Positions 1 through 6,004 of a DNA stretch of 6,641 nucleotides are shown here, piece by piece. A program made the position numbers and the translations under genes. Position 1 is the stretch's first letter; every line of letters starts with the position of its first letter. The stretch covers positions 1 through 6,641 of the forward strand of contig JAURMJ010000389.1 of NCBI GenBank assembly GCA_030830765.1. Direction: 5' to 3'. The stretch is from Quisquiliibacterium sp. (GTDB lineage Bacteria; Pseudomonadota; Gammaproteobacteria; Burkholderiales; Burkholderiaceae_E). The notes beneath the pieces are model-generated. The model was not told the origin of the DNA. It did no database searches and saw nothing but the letters and a program-made list of their open reading frames with translations.

Positions 1-1126
1 CGTCATCATCGACGATCTTCATATCGATGCCGTAGATCACATGGCCCTGTTTTTCAAGGATCTTTTGCTGCTCGGCTTCGCTGCGAGTCAGATGCTTGTT
101 CTGCAGACGCGACAGGGTTCCCAGCGGCGACAACTCGGTCATCCCCCAGGCATGGATCACATCGACGTTGTAATCGTCCTTGAAGGTCCTGATCATCGCC
201 GGCGGGCAGGCTGAGCCGCCGATCACCGTACGGTTCAGTTTGGAGAAACGCGCTCCTTGTTCCTTGACGTGCGCAAGCAATCCCAGCCAGATCGTTGGCA
301 CCCCGGCCGCGAAGGTGACCCCTTCCGACTCGAACAAATCGAACAGCGACTTGCCATCGAGTTGGGCGCCCGGAAACACAAGCTTCGCGCCGACCAGCGG
401 TGCCACATAGGGAATGCCCCAGGCATTGACGTGGAACATCGGCACAACGGGAAGGATGCAGTCGCGTGCACTGCCTGCCATCGCATCAGGCAAGGCCGCT
501 CCATAGGCATGCAGGACTGTCGAACGATGCGAATACAGGGCGCCCTTCGGATTACCGGTGGTTCCCGAGGTGTAGCAAAGCGCAACGGCCGAGCGTTCAT
601 CAAGTTCAGGCCAGTGATAGTCACTTGAGCCTGACGCCAGCAGCTGCTCATAGTTCAGCAGTTTCGAAATCTTGTCGGACTGCGGCTGACGATCCTCATC
701 GATCATTGCAATCCAGCCTTTGACATTCGGACACTTGTCGGCAATCGCCTCAATGATCGGCAGAAAGGTCAGGTCAAAGGCCATGAATGTGTCGCCGGCA
801 TGATTGACGATCCAGGCGATCTGATCCGGATGCAGGCGTGGATTGATCGTGTGGATCACCGCACCCATGCCGCCGACCGCGTAATAAATTTCCATGTGCC
901 GATAGCCATTCCAGGCAAGCGTCGCGATGCGGTCGCCTTGTTGAACGCCCTGTCGGACCAATGCATTGGCCAGCTGTCGGGAACGCAACTCGCATTGCGC
1001 ATACGTGTAGCGATGAATATCGCCTTCAACGCGCCGCGATACGATTTCATTGTCGGAAAAATGCCGAGCCGCGTGTTGCAGGATCGAACTGATCTGCAGC
1101 GGCATGTCCATCATCAGGCCTTGCAT
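1..1126 (-). CDS. AMP-forming acyl-CoA ligase, DmdB/AlkK type (5' part, C-terminus beyond window)
   Basis: Member of the ANL adenylating superfamily. It activates a carboxylic acid with ATP to an acyl-adenylate and then transfers the acyl group to coenzyme A; cytoplasmic or membrane-associated. The first 375 residues are visible, about 70% of the usual ~540. Residues 185-195 read YTSGTTGNPKG, the phosphate-binding loop. Residues 230-237 (MFHVNAWG) form the A4 motif. Residues 325-331 (HAWGMTE) are the A5 motif that contacts the adenylate. The text around these motifs (SHRSTVLHA, GGSACPP, GVPTIW) resembles 3-(methylthio)propionyl-CoA ligase DmdB and medium-chain ligase AlkK as I remember them. 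Substrate cannot be told from sequence, so medium-chain fatty acid or methylthiopropionate are both possible. The ATG at 1126 is preceded by GGAG (complement of 1136-1139) with 9 nt spacing. The gene is transcribed divergently from selO. The C-terminal lid domain with its catalytic lysine lies outside the window. Confidence 0.93.
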   Translation of the reverse strand, partial: MQGLMMDMPLQISSILQHAARHFSDNEIVSRRVEGDIHRYTYAQCELRSRQLANALVRQGVQQGDRIATLAWNGYRHMEIYYAVGGMGAVIHTINPRLHPDQIAWIVNHAGDTFMAFDLTFLPIIEAIADKCPNVKGWIAMIDEDRQPQSDKISKLLNYEQLLASGSSDYHWPELDERSAVALCYTSGTTGNPKGALYSHRSTVLHAYGAALPDAMAGSARDCILPVVPMFHVNAWGIPYVAPLVGAKLVFPGAQLDGKSLFDLFESEGVTFAAGVPTIWLGLLAHVKEQGARFSKLNRTVIGGSACPPAMIRTFKDDYNVDVIHAWGMTELSPLGTLSRLQNKHLTRSEAEQQKILEKQGHVIYGIDMKIVDDD

Positions 1127-1135
1127 TACTGGGGT

Positions 1136-1139
1136 CTCC
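1136..1139 (-). promoter_or_regulatory. Shine-Dalgarno site of the acyl-CoA ligase
   Basis: On the minus strand the sequence GGAG lies 9 nt before the ATG at 1126 and supports that start. A possible -35 element TTGACT (complement of 1228-1233) lies further upstream, but no good -10 follows at the right distance, so no promoter is called. Confidence 0.6.
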
Positions 1140-1301
1140 GTGGTCTGGTTGCCGACCGGAAAAGCTTGTGAACTCCGGCGGGCATTCAATTTATCGCCGC
1201 AGCATCTTCGCGCCTCGAGGATTGCTCAGTCAAGTTGAGCCCTTTCGCAGATCCGTGCTCGTTGTGCCTTGTTCGATGATCACCATGGTCATAGACATGG
1301 G

Positions 1302-1323
1302 ATAGCCGGTTCTGAACGGCTAT
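1302..1323. promoter_or_regulatory. 7-bp inverted repeat, candidate operator upstream of selO
   Basis: ATAGCCG at 1302-1308 is matched exactly by its reverse complement CGGCTAT at 1317-1323, with 8 nt between. The dyad lies between two divergent genes, so it is not a terminator. Its centre lies about 19 nt upstream of a good -10 hexamer (1331-1336), where a -35 box should be but where the match to TTGACA is poor. That arrangement suits a regulator binding site. The regulator is unknown. Confidence 0.35.
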
Positions 1324-1330
1324 TCACCCC

Positions 1331-1336
1331 TAGAAT
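1331..1336 (+). promoter_or_regulatory. Candidate -10 box of selO
   Basis: TAGAAT matches the sigma-70 -10 consensus TATAAT at five of six positions and would place transcription start near 1343, giving a leader of roughly 26 nt before the selO ATG. No convincing -35 hexamer is present at 15-18 nt spacing, so the promoter may depend on a factor binding the dyad at 1302-1323. Confidence 0.35.
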
Positions 1337-1368
1337 CACGGTTCATATGAAGCACGAGCCAAAGTCCA

Positions 1369-2961
1369 ATGAATGCGCCTGAACCTGCCTTGATCCCTTC
1401 GCGCTCCTTTGACGAGCTGCACTTTCAATCAGGGTTTGGCAAGCTTAGCCCCGCGTTTCACTCGCGAGTGGAACCTGCACGACTTGATGCGCCGTATCTG
1501 GTCGGCGTGTCAGCAGCGGCTGCGGCACTGATCGGGCTTGAGGCGGCCGAACTTCGCAGACCGCAGGTTATTGACATCCTGGCTGGCAACACCCTGGCCA
1601 AAGGCTCCGTTCCGATCGCAACCGTCTACTCCGGTCATCAGTTTGGCCATTGGGCAGGACAGCTTGGCGATGGTCGGGCCCTCCTGCTCGGCCAATTACC
1701 CGGCATCTCGGGTGACAGCTGGGAAATTCAGCTCAAAGGAGCTGGCCTGACGCCGTATTCCAGAATGGGCGATGGTCGGGCGGTGTTGCGCTCATCGATC
1801 CGCGAATTCCTCTGTTCCGAGGCGATGGATGCGCTTGGCATTCCGAGCACACGGGCATTGGCCATTATCGGCGCAGACACGCCGGTGTTTCGGGAGAGCG
1901 TGGAAACGGCCGCTGTCGTGACCCGGATGGCGCCCAGCTTTTTACGCTTTGGCCATTTCGAGCATTTCTATTACGCCGGACGCCACGACGAATTGCGTCA
2001 GCTCGCCGACTATCTGATCGATCACTTCTATCCGCAACTGCGGGACGAGGTCAGGCCGTTTCAGGCGCTGCTGCGGGAAATCACCCGTAAAACAGCATCG
2101 CTGGTTGCCCAATGGCAGTCAGTCGGTTTCTGTCACGGCGTCATGAACACCGACAACATGTCGGTCCTGGGACTGACAATCGATTACGGCCCCTTCGGAT
2201 TTCTCGATGCCTTTGATCCGCAGCATATCTGCAATCACTCGGATTCCACTGGGCGTTATTCCTACGCGAATCAGCCAGGAATTGCCGAATGGAACTGCTA
2301 CTGCCTAGGTCAGGCCATGATGCCGTTACTCGAGTCAGTCGATTTGGCCAAAGAAGCTCTTGAAATCTTCCGTCCGACTTTTGCGGCTGAATTTTCAGCT
2401 CGCTTCGCAGCAAAACTTGGCCTTGCCCAGTGGCGTGATCCAGACGACGCGCTTTTGTCGGAGCTTTTCGAGATACTCGCGACCAGCCGGGTAGATTTCA
2501 CGCGTTTTTTCCGGGAGCTTGCCCGGGTCAGGCGCTCCGATGCCGCAGGCGATTCAGGTTGCCGGGATTTATTTCTCGACCCGAGTGCGTTTGACGGTTG
2601 GGCCACGAAATATCGACAGCGCCTCTCGGATCAGGATCGCAGTGATTCGGAGCGAGCAGATGCAATGAACCGGGTCAATCCGGTCTACGTCCTGCGAAAC
2701 CATCTGGCCGAAATCGCCATCCAACGCGCAAGAGGTGGCAACGAGCGTGTCAGGCTTGGGCTGGGCGCGAGCACTCCGGTTCGGACCGCACAGCAACCGG
2801 CCGAATTATCAAGTGGGCAAGGTGACGCTCCTGATTACAGCGAAATGGCAACTCTGCTCGAGGCCCTTCGCAGCCCGTTCGAGGAGCGGGCTGAATTCAG
2901 AAGCTACGCAGAGCCACCTCCGGAATGGGCGGCGCATCTGCAGGTGAGCTGCTCTTCGTGA
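1369..2961 (+). CDS. selO: Protein adenylyltransferase SelO (YdiU, UPF0061)
   Basis: SelO is a pseudokinase-fold enzyme that binds ATP in a flipped orientation and transfers AMP to Ser/Thr/Tyr of target proteins; it is linked to the oxidative stress response. The family signatures [39 protein letters not shown] and HGVMNTDNM are all present. Aligned by a constant offset of 10 to Pseudomonas syringae SelO numbering, the phosphate-binding lysine is K123, its partner is E146, R186 is kept, and the catalytic/metal residues are D262, N263 and D272. C288 (in ICNHSD) and C528 (in the terminal SCSS) match the pair that forms a regulatory disulfide in E. coli SelO. The protein is 530 residues against about 480-490 in E. 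coli and P. syringae. Part of the excess is an insertion near 458-488. The ATG at 1369 has no in-frame alternative and only a weak ribosome site. It ends 99 bases before the stop of a convergent small gene. Confidence 0.97.
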   Translation: MNAPEPALIPSRSFDELHFQSGFGKLSPAFHSRVEPARLDAPYLVGVSAAAAALIGLEAAELRRPQVIDILAGNTLAKGSVPIATVYSGHQFGHWAGQLGDGRALLLGQLPGISGDSWEIQLKGAGLTPYSRMGDGRAVLRSSIREFLCSEAMDALGIPSTRALAIIGADTPVFRESVETAAVVTRMAPSFLRFGHFEHFYYAGRHDELRQLADYLIDHFYPQLRDEVRPFQALLREITRKTASLVAQWQSVGFCHGVMNTDNMSVLGLTIDYGPFGFLDAFDPQHICNHSDSTGRYSYANQPGIAEWNCYCLGQAMMPLLESVDLAKEALEIFRPTFAAEFSARFAAKLGLAQWRDPDDALLSELFEILATSRVDFTRFFRELARVRRSDAAGDSGCRDLFLDPSAFDGWATKYRQRLSDQDRSDSERADAMNRVNPVYVLRNHLAEIAIQRARGGNERVRLGLGASTPVRTAQQPAELSSGQGDAPDYSEMATLLEALRSPFEERAEFRSYAEPPPEWAAHLQVSCSS

Positions 2962-2967
2962 GCAGTC

Positions 2968-2985
2968 GTTCGGTGCACAGCGAAC
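2968..2985 (+). other. Small stem-loop just after selO
   Basis: GTTCG (2968-2972) pairs with CGAAC (2981-2985) around an 8-nt loop, starting 7 nt after the selO stop. No T-run follows, so it is not an intrinsic terminator of the usual form. It could protect the 3' end of the transcript or be chance. Confidence 0.25.
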
Positions 2986-3038
2986 ATGACCGAGTCAGGG
3001 GCCTCGTTGAAATCTTTCTGGATCCCACCAGGAGACTA

Positions 3039-3065
3039 CCTGACCGGTATTTGCTCCGGCTCAGG
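3039..3065. other. Hairpin at the convergent end of selO and the small basic gene
   Basis: CCTGACCGG (3039-3047) pairs with CCGGCTCAGG (3056-3065) with a single bulged C at 3060 and an 8-nt loop, giving nine base pairs. It overlaps the stop codon of the small minus-strand gene and lies between two converging transcription units. Neither strand has a T-run after it, so termination here would have to be Rho-assisted, or the stem may stabilise the 3' end. Confidence 0.35.
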
Positions 3066-3189
3066 CCTTCTTGACCTTCTCAAGCAGGCGAAACACAGTG
3101 CTCGAAGAACCCTTGAAGAGGCGCTTGAGCGACTTGGGAAGGCAACGACGCTCAATGGTGTTGCGACGATTACGGGTACGTTCGGCCAT
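3061..3189 (-). CDS. Small, highly basic protein of unknown function, 42 residues
   Basis: I do not recognise this protein. It has 14 Lys/Arg and only 3 Glu in 42 residues. Residues 1-16 are Arg-rich (MAERTRNRRNTIERRC, with the only cysteine at 16). They are followed by two probable amphipathic helices, about 18-26 (PKSLKRLFK) and 31-41 (TVFRLLEKVKK), joined by a GSSS turn. There is no signal peptide or membrane segment. Evidence that it is real: GGAG (complement of 3199-3202) lies 9 nt before the ATG, a plausible promoter lies 31 nt further up, and the codons are those of well-expressed genes (CGT, AAG, CTG/CTC, GGT). The net charge of about +11 suggests contact with RNA, ribosome or DNA, or with acidic membranes; this is inference. 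It diverges from yciB and converges on selO. It is shorter than many gene finders accept, so it may be missed in annotations. Confidence 0.62.
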   Translation of the reverse strand: MAERTRNRRNTIERRCLPKSLKRLFKGSSSTVFRLLEKVKKA

Positions 3190-3226
3190 TTGGATTGTCT
3201 CCGAAGATTAGGCAGCAAAGCCTTGG

Positions 3227-3256
3227 ATATTAACGTTTTTCCCGGAAATCCGTAAA
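3227..3256 (-). promoter_or_regulatory. Candidate sigma-70 promoter of the small basic gene
   Basis: On the minus strand TTTACG (complement of 3251-3256) and TAATAT (complement of 3227-3232) are separated by 18 nt. Each matches its consensus at four of six positions. The stretch is A/T-rich compared with its surroundings, and start of transcription near 3220 would give a leader of about 31 nt that contains the GGAG site. Confidence 0.35.
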
Positions 3257-3265
3257 TCAACCCGT

Positions 3266-3271
3266 TACACT
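3266..3271 (+). promoter_or_regulatory. -10 box placing yciB transcription start at its ATG
   Basis: TACACT lies 6 nt before the yciB ATG. The usual distance from a -10 hexamer to the start of transcription would put the first base of the mRNA at or within a base or two of the A of ATG (3278). No Shine-Dalgarno sequence precedes that ATG, which fits a leaderless mRNA. The -35 region is poor. Confidence 0.35.
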
Positions 3272-3277
3272 TGCGCC

Positions 3278-3814
3278 ATGAAACTCCTATTCGACATGTT
3301 CCCGGTGATTCTGTTCTTTATCGCCTTCAAGATCAGCGGAATCTTTGTGGCGACTGCAGTTGCGATCGTCGCGAGCATCGGCCAGATCCTCTGGCTCAGG
3401 CTGCGCGGCAAGGTCATCGAGAACATGCAGTGGGTCAGTCTCGGAATCATTGTTGTCTTCGGCGGTATGACTCTCGTCTTTCATGATGAGACCTTCATCA
3501 AATGGAAGCCCACGGTGCTGTACTGGCTGTTTGCCGTGGCGCTGATCGTGGGGCGCTATCTTATGTCCCGCAACCTGATCAAGGCCATGATGGGCAAGCA
3601 AGTTCAACTGCCCGAACGGATCTGGGATCACCTGAACATCGCCTGGATCCTCTTCTTCGCTTTGCTCGGTGGTCTCAACATCCTGATTGCCTATCGTTTT
3701 TCGACTGAAACCTGGGTCAATTTCAAGCTGTTCGGTTCACTGGGGCTGACTGTGGCCTTTGTGATTGCCCAGGCGCTGTACTTCACCCGGCATGTGATCG
3801 AGGACAAGCAATGA
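3278..3814 (+). CDS. yciB: YciB, inner-membrane septation protein A (IspZ family)
   Basis: A multi-pass inner-membrane protein of 178 residues (E. coli 179). In enterobacteria it contributes to envelope integrity and interacts with cell-elongation and division proteins; in Shigella its loss blocks septation and intracellular spreading. Hydrophobic segments lie near residues 4-20, 22-40, 50-68, 77-94, 118-137 and 148-168. The family signature FHDETFIKWKPTVLY begins at F68, and LPERIWDHLNIAW and TWVNFKLFG are also typical. The ATG at 3278 is the only in-frame start near the conserved N-terminus (KLLFDMFPVILFF) and lacks a ribosome site. The stop overlaps the bolA start as ATGA, so bolA is translationally coupled. 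Nothing is truncated. Confidence 0.96.
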   Translation: MKLLFDMFPVILFFIAFKISGIFVATAVAIVASIGQILWLRLRGKVIENMQWVSLGIIVVFGGMTLVFHDETFIKWKPTVLYWLFAVALIVGRYLMSRNLIKAMMGKQVQLPERIWDHLNIAWILFFALLGGLNILIAYRFSTETWVNFKLFGSLGLTVAFVIAQALYFTRHVIEDKQ

Positions 3815-4089
3815 CCAAACCCACTGCCGAGGAACTCACCAGTCGCCTTCAGACAGCGTTTCCCGAGGGCCGCATTCAGGTCACCGACGACAGCCATCTG
3901 CATGCCGGGCATGCTGGCGCAGCGTCTGGGGGTGGTCACTACAGCGTGCGTCTGATCAGTGGGGAATTCAGCGGATTGTCAACGCTTGCCCGCCATCGCC
4001 TCGTGTATGATTCCGTGCGCGACTGGATGCCCGATCGGATTCATGCGTTGAGCATTGAAGCGCGAACGCCGGCGGAATCAGACCGCTAG
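3811..4089 (+). CDS. bolA: BolA family protein
   Basis: A small alpha/beta protein of 92 residues. BolA proteins bind monothiol glutaredoxins through a bridging [2Fe-2S] cluster and affect iron handling, cell shape and the general stress response; some bind DNA. Visible signatures are DDSHLHAGH (26-34), the helix-turn region FSGLSTLARHRLVYDSV (53-69) and IHALSIEARTPAE (77-89). The last contains the invariant His78 that can act as a cluster ligand, and H31/H34 lie in the variable loop near the other ligand position. The start overlaps the yciB stop by 4 nt and has GAGGA at 3800-3804, so the two are surely one transcript. The loop sequence HAGHAGAASGGG is nearer to the short BolA type common outside enterobacteria than to E. 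coli BolA, so IbaG-like or generic BolA remain possible names. Confidence 0.92.
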   Translation: MTKPTAEELTSRLQTAFPEGRIQVTDDSHLHAGHAGAASGGGHYSVRLISGEFSGLSTLARHRLVYDSVRDWMPDRIHALSIEARTPAESDR

Positions 4090-4145
4090 CATCAGATCTC
4101 AAGTGCTCCGCCCAGCTTGTCATGGGTGACGAGTACGAACACCAC

Positions 4146-4150
4146 GAGGA
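4146..4150 (+). promoter_or_regulatory. Ribosome binding site that fixes the parvulin start
   Basis: GAGGA lies 8 nt before the ATG at 4159 and decides against the upstream in-frame TTG at 4117, which would put 14 polar residues before the signal peptide. Confidence 0.8.
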
Positions 4151-4158
4151 TCGATTTC

Positions 4159-4944
4159 ATGAGTATTTCCCGTAAGAGCGTCCGTGCCGTCCTGGCCTGT
4201 GCGCTTCTCGTTGCCGCGCCCGCCTTGTGGGCTCAGAACGCAGCCATCGTGAATAACAAGCCCATTCCGAAGGCCAAGGTCGATGAGTTCATGAAGGCAT
4301 TGGCGGCTCAGGGGCGGCCGGAAACGCCTGAACTGCGGGCAGCCGTGCGGGACGAACTGATCGCTCGCGAACTGTTTGTTCAGGAGGCCGAGCGCAAGGG
4401 CTTGAGCAAGAAGGCGGAAATCCAGCAGCAGATCGAGAACACACGCCAGCAGATTCTCATTCAGGCTGTGATCAAAGAGTACATGGAAGCCCATCCGATC
4501 AAGGATGAAGATCTCAAGGCTGAGTATGACAAGCTTGCGAAGCAGTCAAGCGAGAAGGAATACAAGGCCCGCCATATTCTTTTGACCAAGGAAGCAGAGG
4601 CCAAGGAAGTTATCGAGCAGCTCAAGAAGGGAGCGAAGTTCGAAGACCTGGCCAAGCAATCCAAGGATCCCGGTTCGGCGCAGAATGGCGGCGATCTCGA
4701 CTGGAACACGCCGGCTACGTTTGTGCCGCCCTTCTCTGCGGCGATGACCGCCCTTGAGAAAGGGAAGTTCACCGAGACGCCTGTGCAGACGCAGTTCGGC
4801 TGGCACGTGATCCTGCTGGAGGATGTCCGTGATTCGGCTCCGCCTCCGTTTGATCAGGTCCGCCCGCAGATTCAGAAGGAAATGGAACGTAACCGCGTCG
4901 GAGATCTGCAGAAGGAACTGCGTTCGAAAGCCCGGATTCAGTAA
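4159..4944 (+). CDS. Exported PpiC-type peptidyl-prolyl cis-trans isomerase (parvulin)
   Basis: A periplasmic foldase of 261 residues that isomerises Xaa-Pro bonds and may act as a chaperone for outer-membrane or secreted proteins. Residues 1-24 form a signal peptide: MSISRKSVR is the basic part, then a hydrophobic core to ALWA, with probable cleavage before Q25. Residues about 30-125 are a charged helical SurA-like chaperone segment. Residues about 134-225 are the PpiC domain with KARHILL (His139), the GGDLDW motif and FGWHVI (His216), the conserved parvulin histidines. A Lys/Glu-rich C-terminal helix follows. Overall length and order resemble the dimeric Par27 parvulin of Bordetella; this is recalled, not searched. 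It follows bolA by 69 bases on the same strand and ends 34 bases before a strong terminator, so it is probably the last gene of the yciB-bolA unit. Confidence 0.93.
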   Translation: MSISRKSVRAVLACALLVAAPALWAQNAAIVNNKPIPKAKVDEFMKALAAQGRPETPELRAAVRDELIARELFVQEAERKGLSKKAEIQQQIENTRQQILIQAVIKEYMEAHPIKDEDLKAEYDKLAKQSSEKEYKARHILLTKEAEAKEVIEQLKKGAKFEDLAKQSKDPGSAQNGGDLDWNTPATFVPPFSAAMTALEKGKFTETPVQTQFGWHVILLEDVRDSAPPPFDQVRPQIQKEMERNRVGDLQKELRSKARIQ

Positions 4945-4978
4945 CCCGGATCCCATTCTGATCGAGGAATTTCGATTA

Positions 4979-5011
4979 CAAAAACAGCGCCTGCTTGGCG
5001 CTGTTTTTTTT
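4979..5011. terminator. Strong intrinsic terminator, probably bidirectional
   Basis: CAGCGCC (4985-4991) pairs perfectly with GGCGCTG (4997-5003) around the loop TGCTT, followed by eight Ts at 5004-5011. Five As precede the stem (4980-4984), so on the minus strand the same hairpin is followed by a T-run and can stop transcripts arriving from tadA. It closes the yciB-bolA-parvulin unit. Confidence 0.93.
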
Positions 5012-5075
5012 AGTGTTTGGCCCCAGGACGTTTCATGTTGATCCTGCGTGCCAACGACGGAGAAAACTCGGGCAC

Positions 5076-5679
<604 letters not shown>

Positions 5680-5729
5680 TCAAAAAACAGATTGAGAACA
5701 CATCGCACATGCGTAGAGACCGCTGAGCA

Positions 5730-5778
5730 CTCTGTTCAGAGCCTGAAATTGCAATTCCCGGCATCGAAACCATGGTTT
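5730..5778. repeat. Cluster of three short perfect palindromes upstream of tadA
   Basis: CTCTG-TT-CAGAG (5730-5741), AATTGCAATT (5747-5756) and AAACCATGGTTT (5767-5778) follow each other with 5 and 10 nt between them. A fourth weaker one, CGCA-CA-TGCG, lies at 5704-5713. They lie about 90-160 bases upstream of the tadA start and differ in sequence, so they are not copies of one site. They may be protein-binding sites or local RNA hairpins. Confidence 0.4.
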
Positions 5779-5950
5779 TGAGCGCCTTGCACTTCATCGT
5801 GGGAAACACGCGAAGAAGCCCCGCGGATCACTGAGTGTAGCGGATATGTTCGCCTTGATTCATCCGATACGTCCGAGCGCTTGAAGGGCCTGCGCGTCAA
5901 TCACCCCTTGCTGGAATATCCGTTTGGCGCAGACCCTTCAGTGCCTGCCT

Positions 5951-5979
5951 CGCCGCCACTGTGGCATGCTGCACGGCGG
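5951..5979. promoter_or_regulatory. Nested dyad in front of the YdiK-like gene
   Basis: GCCAC-T-GTGGC at 5955-5965 is a perfect 11-bp odd-centred palindrome. The overlapping pair CCGCC (5953-5957) and GGCGG (5975-5979) offers an alternative, wider stem. The site ends 25-40 bases before the ATG at 6005 and so lies in the promoter or leader of that gene, where a repressor site or translation-affecting stem is plausible. Confidence 0.3.
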
Positions 5980-6004
5980 GCGGTATTCAAGCGGGAACAG
6001 AACA

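Noticed and set aside
1224..1240. GCTCA-N7-TGAGC dyad in the acyl-CoA ligase/selO gap
   Set aside because: Arms of only five bases are expected often by chance, and no promoter element can be placed around it with confidence.
2986..3255. Plus-strand 89-codon ORF between selO and yciB
   Set aside because: It is antisense to the small basic gene along its whole second half, has no ribosome site and no family likeness. The minus-strand frame has far better signals.
3036..3260. Minus-strand 74-codon ORF over the small basic gene
   Set aside because: Same strand but a different frame. It runs through the promoter and ribosome site of the 42-residue frame and has no start signal of its own.
4117..4158. 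Upstream TTG as start of the parvulin gene
   Set aside because: It would add 14 polar residues before a good signal peptide, and GAGGA is spaced correctly for the ATG at 4159.
5698..5709. Twelve-base match ACACATCGCACA to 5338-5349 inside tadA (PCAMC codons), possibly a partial tadA duplication
   Set aside because: Similarity ends abruptly on both sides and the frames differ, so it is best taken as chance.
5692..5719. TTGAGA-N16-TAGAGA as a plus-strand promoter
   Set aside because: The -10 matches only three of six positions and it is about 285 bases from the next plus-strand gene. Too weak to report as a feature.
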